From Thermohalobaculum sp050331395 (GTDB lineage Bacteria; Pseudomonadota; Alphaproteobacteria; Rhodobacterales; Rhodobacteraceae), in assembly GCA_050331395.1 (NCBI GenBank), contig JBHJGX010000025.1, positions 7,358-71,357 on the forward strand: 64,000 nt of DNA, in the 5' to 3' direction. Below are positions 49,913 through 58,968 of the stretch, piece after piece. The stretch's first letter is position 1; every line of letters begins with the position of its first letter. A program made the position numbers and the translations under genes. The notes beneath the pieces are model-generated. The model had not been told where the DNA came from and made no database searches. It saw nothing but the letters and a program-made list of their open reading frames with translations.

Positions 49913-52654
49913 ATGTATCGTCCCGACCGCTTCGCTGATTTGCTTCAGCAATTGCCCTTTATCGCCCAGTTGCTCCCCGTGACCTTTGTTCCGGAGATCG
50001 GTTCGGCGACGCCGACCGTTCGCAACACCGGCCTTTTGGTCGACGATATCGACGACAACCCGCTGTTCTCGCAGCAGCGACACTTGAACAACCCGAACGG
50101 TGTCGATCTCAACGTCCTGCCCGTCTATGAGGACTACACCGGCGCGGGCGTCACCGTGGCCATTGCCGACGAAGCCACCGATATCGACCATCGGGATCTG
50201 GCCGCAAACTATAACGCGGGGATCGATGCCGACTTTATCGACAATGACGGCAACGCGGACTTTGTGACAAACGAAAACCACGGCACGGCGGTCGCCGGCG
50301 TAATTGCCGGCGTCAACAATTCGCTCGACGTGGTCGGCGTGGCCTACGATGCAACCATTGGGGGCATTCGGGTTCTTTCCGCGACAGGCAACACGAACGG
50401 CCAGAACGTCTATCAGGTGGTGGCCAACGGGCTTAGGCACGGCGCAGACAACTTCGACATCGTGAACAACTCCTACGGGTTTAATCCCTACGGCGATCTG
50501 TTCTTCTTGGGCGCCGGCGTGCTCGAAGACGCGCTCGAATACGGCACGTCCACCGGCCGCGACGGGCTGGGGACGATCTATGTCTTTTCAGCCGGCAACA
50601 GCGGCGACCAGGGCGACGACGTCGCGACAAACGACCTGCAAAGTTCGCGGCATACGATCGCGGTCGGCGCGACCGATGCCTCCGGCGAGATTGCGAATTT
50701 CTCGACCCCGGGCGCGGCCGTCCTCGTCAGCGCACAAGGCGTCGGCGTCGTCACGACCGATGCGGATCCGGCCGGCTATGTGGGCGGCACGGCCGTCTCG
50801 ATCAGCGGGACGTCGTTCTCCTCGCCCGCGGTTGCCGGCGTGATCGCGCTGATGCTCGAGGCGAACCCGGAGCTCGGCTGGCGCGACGTGCAGAAGATCC
50901 TCGCGATCGCCGCGCGGAACACCGATGTCAGCGATCCGAGCTGGCTCGAGAACGGCGCCGAGAACGTGAACGGAGGCGGCCTCGAATGGTCGCCGAAATA
51001 CGGCTACGGCTATGTGGACGCGCTCGCCGCGGTGCGCCTCGCCGAAACCTGGACCGAGCAAGGCACCTCGGCGAACGAGGCCGTGGTCACCGCGAACAAC
51101 GTGGCGAGCTTTACCGTGCCGACGGGACAGTCCGGCGCCTTTGCCATCGAACAGAGCTTCGAGGTCACCGCAGACATTCAAATCCAGCACATCGAAGTCG
51201 ATGCGCGGATGTCTCATGACAACTTCAACACCATCGCTGTGGAACTCGTGTCTCCGGACGGTACCGTCGCGCGGATTTTCGACAGCGGCACGGATGCGGG
51301 CGGTACGGCCACGTTCCGGCTCGAGAGCGTGGCTTCGCTTTTCGAAGGGAGCGCGGGGACCTGGACATTTCGATTGATCGATTTCGACGGCCCGTCGGGC
51401 GGCGGCGCTGTTCTCGATGTCGACGTTAAGTTCTATGGTGACGCGCAAAGCGCAGACGACACGTACTACTTCACCGATGAGTTCGCCCGTCTCGGCGCAG
51501 ATGCGGACCGTCAGGTGATTTCGGACACGGATGGCGGCACAGACACGCTGAACTTGTCGGCGATCTCGGGCGCTGTGGTGGTCGACCTCGCGGCCGGCAC
51601 GGCCTCCATAGCGGGCCGGTCGGTCGACATCGCCTCCGGCACGGTGATCGAGACCGTCCTTTCGGGCGACGGGGACGACAGCCTGACCGGCGACCTGCGC
51701 GCCAACACGCTCTCGGCCGGCCGGGGTGCCGATCTGGTCGCGGGCGGGGACGGCGACGACACGCTGGCAGGCGCGGCGGGCGACGACACCATCTCGGGCG
51801 GCGCAGGCGTTGACCGGGCGGTCTACCGCGGCGCGATCGCCGATTATTCGGTCGAGGCGTTCGAGGACGGCACGGTCACGGTCGCGCATCTCGACGTTGC
51901 AGGGCTGACGCCCGGGGAGGTCGACGGTACGGACACGCTCGACGGGGTCGAGTTGCTGGTCTTTGCGGACGGGGAGATCGACGCGCAGGCGCTGATCGAT
52001 GCGCTCACGCCGCCTGCGGAGGATCCCCCGGCAGAAGATCCGCCGGCCGAGGACCCGCCCGCAGAAGATCCGCCCGCAGAAGATCCGCCTGCGGAAGATC
52101 CGCCGGCCGAAGATCCGCCGGCCGAAGACCCGCCGGCAGAAGATCCACCCGCCGAGGAGCCCCTGCCGGAGCCGAACATCATCAATGGCGGCCGCTTCTC
52201 GGACGTGCTCATTGGGACCGATGACCGGGACATCATCGATGGCGACCGGCGGAACGACACGCTCGACGGGCGTGCCGGCGACGACACGCTCTTGGGAGGA
52301 AACGGCGGCGACCGGCTTCTCGGCGGCGACGGTAATGATGAACTCTTCGGCGAAGCAGGCCCCGACCGGCTCGAAGGCGGCGCTGGCGACGATCGTCTCT
52401 CGGGAAGCGCAGGCAACGACGTCTTGATCGGCGGCAGCGGTGGCGACCTCTTCGAGTTTGCAGGGCAGAACTTGGGGCGCGACACTATCCTTGACTTTTC
52501 TCTGAACGAAGACCGCCTGCAATTTAGCGTGGATCCGTCGGATCTTGTCGTTATACAAAATCAGGCGGGGCTTCGGCTTCAAATCGATCCGAATAACTTC
52601 GTAACGATCGAAGGTCTAACCTTCAATGACTTTGCGTCGCTCGAATTCGTCTGA
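49913..52654 (+). CDS. Subtilisin-like serine protease with P domain and RTX repeats
   Basis: This 913-residue secreted protease has a catalytic triad Asp86 (AIADEATD), His123 (ENHGTAVAG) and Ser301 (ISGTSFSSP). A proprotein-convertase P domain follows (about residues 400-510, with SHDNFNTIAVELVSPDG and WTFRLIDFDG). Then come an RTX block, ten PPAED-type repeats and a second RTX block with GGDGNDELFGEAG-type nonapeptides, ending in a C-terminal tail typical of type I secretion. No N-terminal signal peptide is clear; the exporter is not in the window. The gene overlaps the small PrcB-like gene by 29 bp. Confidence 0.94.
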   Translation: MYRPDRFADLLQQLPFIAQLLPVTFVPEIGSATPTVRNTGLLVDDIDDNPLFSQQRHLNNPNGVDLNVLPVYEDYTGAGVTVAIADEATDIDHRDLAANYNAGIDADFIDNDGNADFVTNENHGTAVAGVIAGVNNSLDVVGVAYDATIGGIRVLSATGNTNGQNVYQVVANGLRHGADNFDIVNNSYGFNPYGDLFFLGAGVLEDALEYGTSTGRDGLGTIYVFSAGNSGDQGDDVATNDLQSSRHTIAVGATDASGEIANFSTPGAAVLVSAQGVGVVTTDADPAGYVGGTAVSISGTSFSSPAVAGVIALMLEANPELGWRDVQKILAIAARNTDVSDPSWLENGAENVNGGGLEWSPKYGYGYVDALAAVRLAETWTEQGTSANEAVVTANNVASFTVPTGQSGAFAIEQSFEVTADIQIQHIEVDARMSHDNFNTIAVELVSPDGTVARIFDSGTDAGGTATFRLESVASLFEGSAGTWTFRLIDFDGPSGGGAVLDVDVKFYGDAQSADDTYYFTDEFARLGADADRQVISDTDGGTDTLNLSAISGAVVVDLAAGTASIAGRSVDIASGTVIETVLSGDGDDSLTGDLRANTLSAGRGADLVAGGDGDDTLAGAAGDDTISGGAGVDRAVYRGAIADYSVEAFEDGTVTVAHLDVAGLTPGEVDGTDTLDGVELLVFADGEIDAQALIDALTPPAEDPPAEDPPAEDPPAEDPPAEDPPAEDPPAEDPPAEDPPAEDPPAEEPLPEPNIINGGRFSDVLIGTDDRDIIDGDRRNDTLDGRAGDDTLLGGNGGDRLLGGDGNDELFGEAGPDRLEGGAGDDRLSGSAGNDVLIGGSGGDLFEFAGQNLGRDTILDFSLNEDRLQFSVDPSDLVVIQNQAGLRLQIDPNNFVTIEGLTFNDFASLEFV
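52010..52159 (+). repeat. Tandem 15-bp repeat encoding PPAED units
   Basis: Ten in-frame 15-bp units encode Pro-Pro-Ala-Glu-Asp (nine) and Pro-Pro-Ala-Glu-Glu (last) inside the subtilisin-like protease gene. The codons vary in synonymous positions, showing that the protein sequence is under constraint. The stretch likely forms a rigid extended linker between the two RTX blocks. Confidence 0.9.
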
Positions 52655-53087
52655 GACGTTTCGGCGAGGGGCCGGCGCGCTCCTCGCCCTTCTCCTGTGC
52701 GGAGCGGCGATGGCTGAGGATCCGATCCCCGATATCCGCAGCTTCGGCTCTGGCAATCGGGCGGCCGAAGAGGACCGGCTCGAGGGGATCGAAGTCCTCG
52801 GCGACTGGTCAGGGGCCCAGGCGGCCGGACCCGCACTCGATCGGCCCGTCGAGAGCGCGGAAGGCTGGGCGGAGGTCTGGGCGGCGGTCGGACGTGCCGC
52901 CCCCGTCCCCTGGCCCGAAGCGGCACGGGCCCGGGCCTTCGTCGCCGAGCAGCAGTCCACCGGCGGGTTTCGGGTGCTCGCCGCGGCGGAGGCGGCCGGC
53001 GTGGCCCTCCGTCTCGCCCCGCCCGCGCCCGGCCGACCGGTGACCATGGCGCTGACCCGGCCCTGGCGCGTGGTGCTCTACCGCTAA
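52626..53087 (+). CDS. Small exported PrcB C-terminal-like protein
   Basis: This 153-residue protein has an N-terminal signal peptide (RRGAGALLALLLCGAAMA, cleavage near residue 30), so it is exported. The C-terminal 90 residues have the pattern of the PrcB C-terminal domain: a helix-strand start, the AEQQSTGGFRVLAAAEA stretch with the conserved Thr-Gly-Gly-aromatic, and a final MALTRPWRVVLYR. PrcB in Treponema is a partner of the subtilisin-like PrtP protease. Here the gene overlaps a subtilisin-like protease by 29 bp, so an analogous partnership is plausible. The domain call is by eye. Confidence 0.7.
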   Translation: MTLRRSNSSETFRRGAGALLALLLCGAAMAEDPIPDIRSFGSGNRAAEEDRLEGIEVLGDWSGAQAAGPALDRPVESAEGWAEVWAAVGRAAPVPWPEAARARAFVAEQQSTGGFRVLAAAEAAGVALRLAPPAPGRPVTMALTRPWRVVLYR

Positions 53088-53127
53088 GCTCGGGGGCCGA
53101 ACGACCGGTGGCGCGCGCGCGGGCTGC

Positions 53128-53141
53128 CTGATCCAGATCAA
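53128..53141 (+). promoter_or_regulatory. FNR/FnrL-type binding site upstream of the Rrf2 gene
   Basis: The sequence CTGATCCAGATCAA matches the consensus TTGAT-N4-ATCAA in nine of ten specified positions. It lies about 83 bp before the start codon of the NsrR-like gene, in the 136-bp gap after the PrcB-like gene. This suggests oxygen-dependent control by an FNR-type regulator. Confidence 0.55.
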
Positions 53142-53223
53142 ATCCCGAGCGGCCCGACCCGGATAACCTCACCGGACCGGGTCAGAGCGGCCCGCGATCC
53201 GGGACGGGTTCGGGGCCAAGCGC

Positions 53224-53676
53224 ATGCATCTGACAGTCAGGTCGAACCACGCCATGCGGCTCTTGATGTACTGCGCGCTCACCGAGGGCCGGGTCGCGCC
53301 GGTCTCCGAGATCGCCCGGGCCTGCAACATGTCCGAGACCCATCTCGCCAAGATCGCCCAGACGCTCGCAGCCAAGGGCTTTGTGGAAACCGTGCGGGGG
53401 CGGGGCGGCGGCGTGCGGCTTGCGGCGCCCGCCCGAACCCTCAATGTCGGCCAGATCGTGCGGGCGACCGAGTTCGGCCAGTGCCTCGTCGAATGCCTCG
53501 AGCCTGCCACCAACACTTGCCCGCTGATCGGGGTCTGCCGGTTCCGCACGATCATCGGGCGCGCCTTCGAGGCGTTCCTCGGCGTGCTCGACGGCTATAC
53601 CCTCGCGGACCTCGTGGCCGAAGGCGACGCGCTGCGCCGGGCGCTCGCGCTCGAAAAGGTGGAGCCTGTCGCCTGA
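53224..53676 (+). CDS. nsrR: Rrf2-family regulator, NsrR-like (Fe-S, nitric oxide)
   Basis: This 150-residue Rrf2 protein has an N-terminal winged helix (MRLLMYCALTEGR and AKIAQTLAAKGFVETVRGRG) and a C-terminal Cys cluster C91-x7-C99-x5-C105, with an additional Cys at 87. This arrangement matches the [Fe-S] site of NsrR, a nitric-oxide-sensing repressor. An FNR-type box sits upstream. The following gene encodes a universal stress protein. Target genes are not in the window apart from possibly these. Confidence 0.85.
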   Translation: MHLTVRSNHAMRLLMYCALTEGRVAPVSEIARACNMSETHLAKIAQTLAAKGFVETVRGRGGGVRLAAPARTLNVGQIVRATEFGQCLVECLEPATNTCPLIGVCRFRTIIGRAFEAFLGVLDGYTLADLVAEGDALRRALALEKVEPVA

Positions 53677-53743
53677 GCCGGCTTCCGCTTGCCGGGGCGC
53701 CGCCGCTCCCCTAGCCTCGCCTCAGCAAAGACGAGAGGACCCG

Positions 53744-54610
53744 ATGGCGGATCTCAAAAGACTTCTCGTGCCGATCCGCAGCGACGGCAAAAGCTCGGAC
53801 GTGCTCGCCCATGCGGCCCTGCTGGCGACCCGGTTCACCGCCCATATCGAGGCCGTGCACTGCCGGGCGCGTCCCGAGGACATGCTGCCCTATGCGGTGG
53901 CCGTCCCGCAGGCGCTCCGCCAACGGATCCAGCAGGAGGCCGAGCGCCTCGCAAATACGGACGAGACGCTGCTCCGCGAGACCTATGAGGAGACGATGGG
54001 CCGCTACGGCATCGCCGTCGTCGCCCAGGGCGCCCCGGTGCCCAGGGACCGGGCGAGCGCGCGCTGGTTCGAGGAGGAAGGCCGCCAGATGGATGTGATC
54101 CGCAGGCACGGGCGGATCGCCGATCTTTCGGTGGTCGCCAAGCCCGACCGGGACCAGAACCTCGGCTTCAACACGCTCCGCGCCGCGCTCTACCAGACCG
54201 GCCGGCCTGTGCTCCTCTGCCCCGACGCGGAGCCCGCGGGACCGCTCGGCAGACATGTCGCCATTGCCTGGAATGGCTCGCTCGAGGCGACCCGGGCGCT
54301 CTCGCTCGGCGGGGCGCTCATTGCCGCGGCCGAACGGGTGACGATCCTCGACGGCGGCGCAGAGGACCCGGCGATGGGCGGCCAAGTGCTCGCCGAGACG
54401 CTGGCGCTCAAGGGGATCTCGGCGGACCGGCGAGAGATCGCCGCCGGGCGCGATCCCGGAGCGGTGATCCTGGCGGAGGCGCGCGCGTCGGGGGCAGATC
54501 TCCTGGTCATGGGCGCGTATTCGCACAGCCGCGAATACGAGACGATCTTCGGCGGCGCGACCCAACATGTGGTCGAAGAGACGGCGATCCCCGTGCTGAT
54601 GGCGCACTGA
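53744..54610 (+). CDS. Universal stress protein, tandem UspA domains
   Basis: This 288-residue protein consists of two Usp-type alpha/beta domains (about residues 1-145 and 150-288), as in many alphaproteobacterial Usp proteins. The C-terminal domain carries MGAYSHSREYETIFGGATQH, the nucleotide-binding-like motif in slightly altered form. The ligand and trigger are unknown; placement after the NsrR-like gene (67 bp gap) suggests expression at low oxygen or in NO stress. Confidence 0.9.
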   Translation: MADLKRLLVPIRSDGKSSDVLAHAALLATRFTAHIEAVHCRARPEDMLPYAVAVPQALRQRIQQEAERLANTDETLLRETYEETMGRYGIAVVAQGAPVPRDRASARWFEEEGRQMDVIRRHGRIADLSVVAKPDRDQNLGFNTLRAALYQTGRPVLLCPDAEPAGPLGRHVAIAWNGSLEATRALSLGGALIAAAERVTILDGGAEDPAMGGQVLAETLALKGISADRREIAAGRDPGAVILAEARASGADLLVMGAYSHSREYETIFGGATQHVVEETAIPVLMAH

Positions 54611-54693
54611 CCGACCGCCTCGGCCCCGGTTGTCAGGCGCGCTTCGGCGGCGTATGGGCCGGGGCTGACCGCATCCAAGGGGACAGGCGGCCG

Positions 54694-55527
54694 ATGACCC
54701 GCTATTTCGTCAATCCGTTCTCACCGCCTCTGCCGGTGCGCCGCCCGGTCCGCGGGACGGTCTTCTTTCTGCACATCCCCAAAACCGCCGGGACCTCGGT
54801 GCTCGAAGCCATGGCCCGCTTTTATCGGCCGGACGCGGTCTTCCCCTATCACGGGGAAGAGGCGCTCGTGCAGCACGATCCGCAATATGTGCGCCGGCGC
54901 TATCGGCTCGTCGCCGCGCATGCGGGGTTCCGGATCGCCAATGTGGTGGGCGATCACATCGTGACCGTGCTGCGGGATCCCGTCGACCGGATCCTCTCGC
55001 TCTATAACTACTGGCACGCGGCGCCCGAGCAGAAACTGGTCTCGCGCTTCACGCAAAAGATCGACCCCGCCGTTGTGATGGCTAAGAACCTGGATTTCGC
55101 GACCTTCCTGGATTGTCGGCTTCGCCGGGTGCGTGCCGACTTGGACAACGCGCAGGCATGGCAGGTGGCGCATTCGAATTTCGGCGCCGCGCGGGACGAG
55201 ATCGGGCCCATCGACGATGCCGAGCTTTACAGCCGCGCGGCCAAGGCGCTCGCCTCGATGGATGTGATCGGGACCACCGACGACCTTGCGCGGTTCGGGG
55301 CTGGTATCGAGCGGTCGCTCGGCTTGCCGGTTCGGATCGGACGGGCAAACGTGACGGCGCGGAAATCGACCGCCCGGGACCGGCTTGCGCCCGAAGTGAT
55401 CGCCAAGATTGACCGGCTCACCAGCGTCGACCGCGCGCTTTACGAGGATATTCGGGCAGGCCGCATCCGGCCGAGCCCGCGTCGGCTCCGCGCCCGGTGG
55501 CGTCGGCTCGGACCGATGATCGGCTGA
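54694..55527 (+). CDS. Sulfotransferase-family protein
   Basis: This 277-residue protein has the sulfotransferase PAPS-binding motifs: the 5'-phosphosulfate loop FFLHIPKTAGTSVLEAM near residue 25 and the 3'-phosphate site VLRDPVDRILSLYNYW near 90. The family transfers sulfate from PAPS to carbohydrates, lipids or proteins. The acceptor is unknown. A polysaccharide or surface role is common in bacteria. It is 83 bp after the Usp gene, same strand. Confidence 0.85.
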   Translation: MTRYFVNPFSPPLPVRRPVRGTVFFLHIPKTAGTSVLEAMARFYRPDAVFPYHGEEALVQHDPQYVRRRYRLVAAHAGFRIANVVGDHIVTVLRDPVDRILSLYNYWHAAPEQKLVSRFTQKIDPAVVMAKNLDFATFLDCRLRRVRADLDNAQAWQVAHSNFGAARDEIGPIDDAELYSRAAKALASMDVIGTTDDLARFGAGIERSLGLPVRIGRANVTARKSTARDRLAPEVIAKIDRLTSVDRALYEDIRAGRIRPSPRRLRARWRRLGPMIG

Positions 55528-55600
55528 CATATCCCGGGCAGGCCGTTGAGATGTGGCCGAATGCTTCGATCTGTCCGCGCAGCGTCGAGGATGCGGCGGG

Positions 55601-55664
55601 GCGCGCTCAAGCCGGTCATCTGCTGAGGCCCGGCGCGCTCAAGCCCGTCATCCGCTGAGGCCCG
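55601..55664 (+). repeat. Tandem 32-bp repeat, two units
   Basis: Two abutting 32-bp units (55601-55632 and 55633-55664) both start GCGCGCTCAAGCC and end GCTGAGGCCCG; they differ at two positions. A third, incomplete GCGCG follows. They lie in the short gap between the convergent sulfotransferase and formate dehydrogenase genes. No function is evident. Confidence 0.85.
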
Positions 55665-55676
55665 GCGCGGGCGCCC

Positions 55677-58502
55677 TCACCACGCCATCGGCGGCGCGCC
55701 GCGGACCGGGGTCTCCGGCACCTCCTCGGCGTCGGCCCGGGCGACCCGGCAGGCGGAGAACTTGAACTCGGGGATTTTGCCGTAAGGGTCGAGCTGCGGG
55801 TTGGTCAGCGTGTTCGCCGCCGCCTCCACATAGGCGAAGGGCATGAAGACCATGTCCTCGGCGATCGCCCGATCGGCCCGCGCGGCCACCTCGATCGCCC
55901 CGCGGCGTGTCTCGATCCGCACCCGGTCGCCGGCCGAAAGGCCCATCCGCCGCAAGGTCTTGGGGTGGAGCGAGGCATGCGCTTCGGGCTCGGCCCAATC
56001 GAGGACGCCCGCGCGTCGGGTCATCGAGCCCGTATGCCAGTGCTCGAGCTGCCGTCCGGTGGTCAGGATCATCGGATAATCCCGGTCCGGCGTCTCGGCG
56101 GGCGGCGTGACCTGGGCGGGCGTGAACTTGGCCCGGCCGCCCGCGCGCGGGAAGCCGTCGGAGAAAACCACCGATTGCCCCGGATCTTCGGGCGAGAGCG
56201 AGGGATAGGTCACCGATCCTTCGGCCTCGAGCCGGCCCCAGGAGATGTTCTTGAGGCTCGCCATGCTCATCTTCATCTCGGCGAAGACCTCGGAGGGGTG
56301 CTCGTAGGTCCAGGGCAGGCCGAGGCGCTTGGCGAGCTCGGTGATGATCCACCAGTCCTCGCGGGCCTGGCCCGGTGCCTCGAGCGCCTTGCGGCCCATC
56401 TGCACCTGGCGGTTCGTGTTGGTGACGGTGCCGGTCTTCTCGGGCCAGGCGGCGGCGGGCAGCACCACGTCGGCAAACATCGCCGTCTCGGTCAAAAAGA
56501 TGTCCTGGACGACCAGATGGTCGAGATTGGCGAGGGCATCGCGCGCGTGCTCGACATCCGGGTCGGACATCGCCGGGTTCTCGCCGAGGATGTACATCCC
56601 CCGGATCATGCCGCGGTAGGCGCTGTCGATGATCTCGACGACCGTGAGGCCCGGCTCGTCGGAGACCTCCTTGCCCCAGATCGAGCGGAAGAACTCGCGC
56701 ACCGTGTCCGATTTCACCGTCTGATAATCGGGCAGAACCATCGGGATCAGCCCCGCATCCGAGGCGCCTTGGACGTTCTGCTGGCCCCGGAGCGGGTGGA
56801 GCCCGGTGCCCGGGCGCCCCACATGCCCCGTCAGGAGCGCGAGCGAGATCAGGCAACGGGCATTGTCGGTGCCGTGCACGTGCTGCGAGCCGCCCATCCC
56901 CCAAAAGATCATCGCCCGGTCGGCGCCGGCAAAGGTCCGCGCAACGGTCCGCAGCGTCTCCGCATCGATGCCGCAGATCGGGGCCATCTCCTCGGGCGAG
57001 AAGCCCTCCAGGTGATCGCGGAGCTGGAAAAAGCCTTCCGTGTAGCCCTCGACATAGTTCCGGTCGTAGAGCTTCTCGGCGACGATCACATGCATGATCG
57101 CGTTCAGCATGGCGACATCGGTGCCCGGGCGGAACTGGAGCATGTGGGCGGCGTGGCGCTTGAGGCCCTGCCCGCGCGGATCCATGACGATGAGGGTCCC
57201 GCCGCGTTTGACGAATTGCTTGAAATAGGTGGCGGCGACCGGGTGGTTCTCCGTCGGGTTCGCGCCGATCACGATGGCGACCTCGGCGCGCTCGATCTCG
57301 CGGAAGCCCGCGGTGACGGCGCCCGAGCCGACGTTCTCCATCAGCGCGGCGACCGACGAGGCGTGGCAGAGCCGCGTGCAGTGGTCGACATTGTTGTGCC
57401 CGAAGCCCGTGCGAATGAGCTTCTGGAAGAGATACGCCTCTTCGTTCGAACATTTCGCCGACCCGAAGCCCGCGACCGCCCGGCCGCCGAAGAAGCCGCG
57501 GAGCTTGGTCAGACCGCCCGCGGCCGCGTCGAGCGCCTCGTCCCAGGTCGCTTCGCGGAAATGGGTCCACGGGTTGGCCGGATCGACGTTCAGCCCCTTG
57601 GTCGGCGCGTCCGGGCGGCGGATCAGCGGTTTCGTCAGCCTGTGCGGATGGGCGACATAGTCGAAGCCAAACCGGCCTTTGACGCAGAGGCGGTTCTCGT
57701 TCGCCGGGCCGTCGCCGCCCTCCACATAGGCGACGCGGTTGTCCTTGATCTTGAGTTTGACCTGGCAGCCGACGCCGCAATAGGGGCAAACGCTATCGAC
57801 GGAGCGGTCGATCTCCTTGCGGTCGCCGCGGCCGTCCGCATCGAGGATCGAGCTTGGCATCAGCGCGCCGGTCGGGCAGGCCTGGACGCATTCGCCGCAG
57901 GCCACACAAGTCGAGGCGCCCATCGGGTCGCCCATGTCGAAGACGACCTCCGAGCCCGCGCCGCGGCCCGCCATGCCGATCACGTCGTTCACCTGGACCT
58001 CGCGACAGGCCCGAACGCAGAGATTGCAGTGGATGCAGGCATCGAGATTGACGCTCATGGCCATGTGGCTCGCGTCGAGGAGCGGCACGGTCGCCGGATC
58101 CTTGGCCGGGAAGCGCGAGGCTTCGAGGTCTTGCGCCTCGGCCATGCGCCAGAGGTGCGAGGACCGGTCATGGGCGGTCTCGCGGGCGGGCTGATCGGCG
58201 AGCAGGAGCTCCATCACCAGGCTCCGCGCCTTGGCCGCCCGGTCGGAGCGTGTGCGCACCACCTGCCCCTCGCGCGGCTGGCGGATGCAGGAGGCGGCGA
58301 GCGTGCGCTCCCCCTCGATCTCGACCATGCAGGCGCGGCAGTTACCGTCGGCGCGATAGCCGGGGGCGTCCTTGTGGCAGAGATGGGGGATCGTCGTGCC
58401 CTCGCGCTTTGCGACGGTCCAGATCGTCTCGCCGGGACGGGCGGTGACCTCGCGGCCGTCGAGCGTGAAGGTGATCGTCGGGAGGGTCGCACCGTCGGCC
58501 AT
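55677..58502 (-). CDS. fdsA: NAD-linked formate dehydrogenase alpha subunit
   Basis: This 941-residue catalytic subunit oxidises formate to CO2 with a bis-MGD molybdenum (or tungsten) cofactor. The order of domains is a plant-type [2Fe-2S] domain (CHKDAPGYRADGNCRACM), a His/Cys cluster, two [4Fe-4S] ferredoxin motifs (CIHCNLCVRACREV, CVACGECVQACPTG), the CPYCGVGCQ site and the molybdopterin region with the metal ligand Cys375 in NVDHCTRLCHA. The length agrees with FdsA. It follows the GNAT gene by 10 bp. fdsD (delta) and fdsC (sulfurtransferase) are not visible in the window. Confidence 0.96.
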   Translation of the reverse strand: MADGATLPTITFTLDGREVTARPGETIWTVAKREGTTIPHLCHKDAPGYRADGNCRACMVEIEGERTLAASCIRQPREGQVVRTRSDRAAKARSLVMELLLADQPARETAHDRSSHLWRMAEAQDLEASRFPAKDPATVPLLDASHMAMSVNLDACIHCNLCVRACREVQVNDVIGMAGRGAGSEVVFDMGDPMGASTCVACGECVQACPTGALMPSSILDADGRGDRKEIDRSVDSVCPYCGVGCQVKLKIKDNRVAYVEGGDGPANENRLCVKGRFGFDYVAHPHRLTKPLIRRPDAPTKGLNVDPANPWTHFREATWDEALDAAAGGLTKLRGFFGGRAVAGFGSAKCSNEEAYLFQKLIRTGFGHNNVDHCTRLCHASSVAALMENVGSGAVTAGFREIERAEVAIVIGANPTENHPVAATYFKQFVKRGGTLIVMDPRGQGLKRHAAHMLQFRPGTDVAMLNAIMHVIVAEKLYDRNYVEGYTEGFFQLRDHLEGFSPEEMAPICGIDAETLRTVARTFAGADRAMIFWGMGGSQHVHGTDNARCLISLALLTGHVGRPGTGLHPLRGQQNVQGASDAGLIPMVLPDYQTVKSDTVREFFRSIWGKEVSDEPGLTVVEIIDSAYRGMIRGMYILGENPAMSDPDVEHARDALANLDHLVVQDIFLTETAMFADVVLPAAAWPEKTGTVTNTNRQVQMGRKALEAPGQAREDWWIITELAKRLGLPWTYEHPSEVFAEMKMSMASLKNISWGRLEAEGSVTYPSLSPEDPGQSVVFSDGFPRAGGRAKFTPAQVTPPAETPDRDYPMILTTGRQLEHWHTGSMTRRAGVLDWAEPEAHASLHPKTLRRMGLSAGDRVRIETRRGAIEVAARADRAIAEDMVFMPFAYVEAAANTLTNPQLDPYGKIPEFKFSACRVARADAEEVPETPVRGAPPMAW

Positions 58503-58512
58503 GGGGGGCTCC

Positions 58513-58968
58513 TTAGGAAGCGGCGTCGTAACGCAGAAGGACTTGGTCGGTCAGGCGGCCGCCGAGGCGCTGATAGAGCCCGACGGCAGCGGCGTTCGTG
58601 CGCTCGGTGGTGATATCGGCGCGTTCGCCGTCGTGCATCCGAACGCGCCCGAGGAACGTCTGCATGAGCGCCGTGCCCACGCCGGTGCCGCGGGCGGCAC
58701 GGGCGACATAGACTTCTTTGACCCACCAGACGATCCGCATCCGCGTGCCGGGCCAGGTGCGCACCGCGGTCAGGAGACCCGCGAGGGATCCGTCCGCCTG
58801 CGGCGCAACGAGGACGGTCGTGTCGCGCAACTGCGCCATGGCTTCGTCGAGCCCCGCCGCGATCACATCCGGGCCGATCGCGGCGGCGCCGTCGTAATGC
58901 GCCTCCATCTCGGTGCAGAGCGCGATCAGGGCCGCCCGGTCCGCCGGCGCATAGTCACGGACCTCCAT
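58513..58968 (-). CDS. GNAT-family N-acetyltransferase inside the fds operon
   Basis: This 151-residue acetyltransferase has the GNAT core: VYVARAARGTGVGTALMQTF, the acetyl-CoA pyrophosphate loop, and AAAVGLYQRLGGRLT near the C-terminus. It overlaps fdsGB by 1 bp (ATGA across 58968) and is 10 bp from fdsA, so it is co-translated with formate dehydrogenase. A GNAT in this position is not part of the classical fds operon. The substrate is unknown; an amine or a protein N-terminus is possible. Confidence 0.87.
   Translation of the reverse strand: MEVRDYAPADRAALIALCTEMEAHYDGAAAIGPDVIAAGLDEAMAQLRDTTVLVAPQADGSLAGLLTAVRTWPGTRMRIVWWVKEVYVARAARGTGVGTALMQTFLGRVRMHDGERADITTERTNAAAVGLYQRLGGRLTDQVLLRYDAAS

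Noticed and set aside
52010..52159. Tandem 15-bp repeats considered as a CRISPR or minisatellite
   Set aside because: They are in frame in a long gene, encode PPAED units and have no spacers; they are a protein linker.
55965..58613. An 882-residue forward open frame opposite fdsA
   Set aside because: fdsA on the reverse strand has all its cofactor motifs; the forward frame is a complement artefact.
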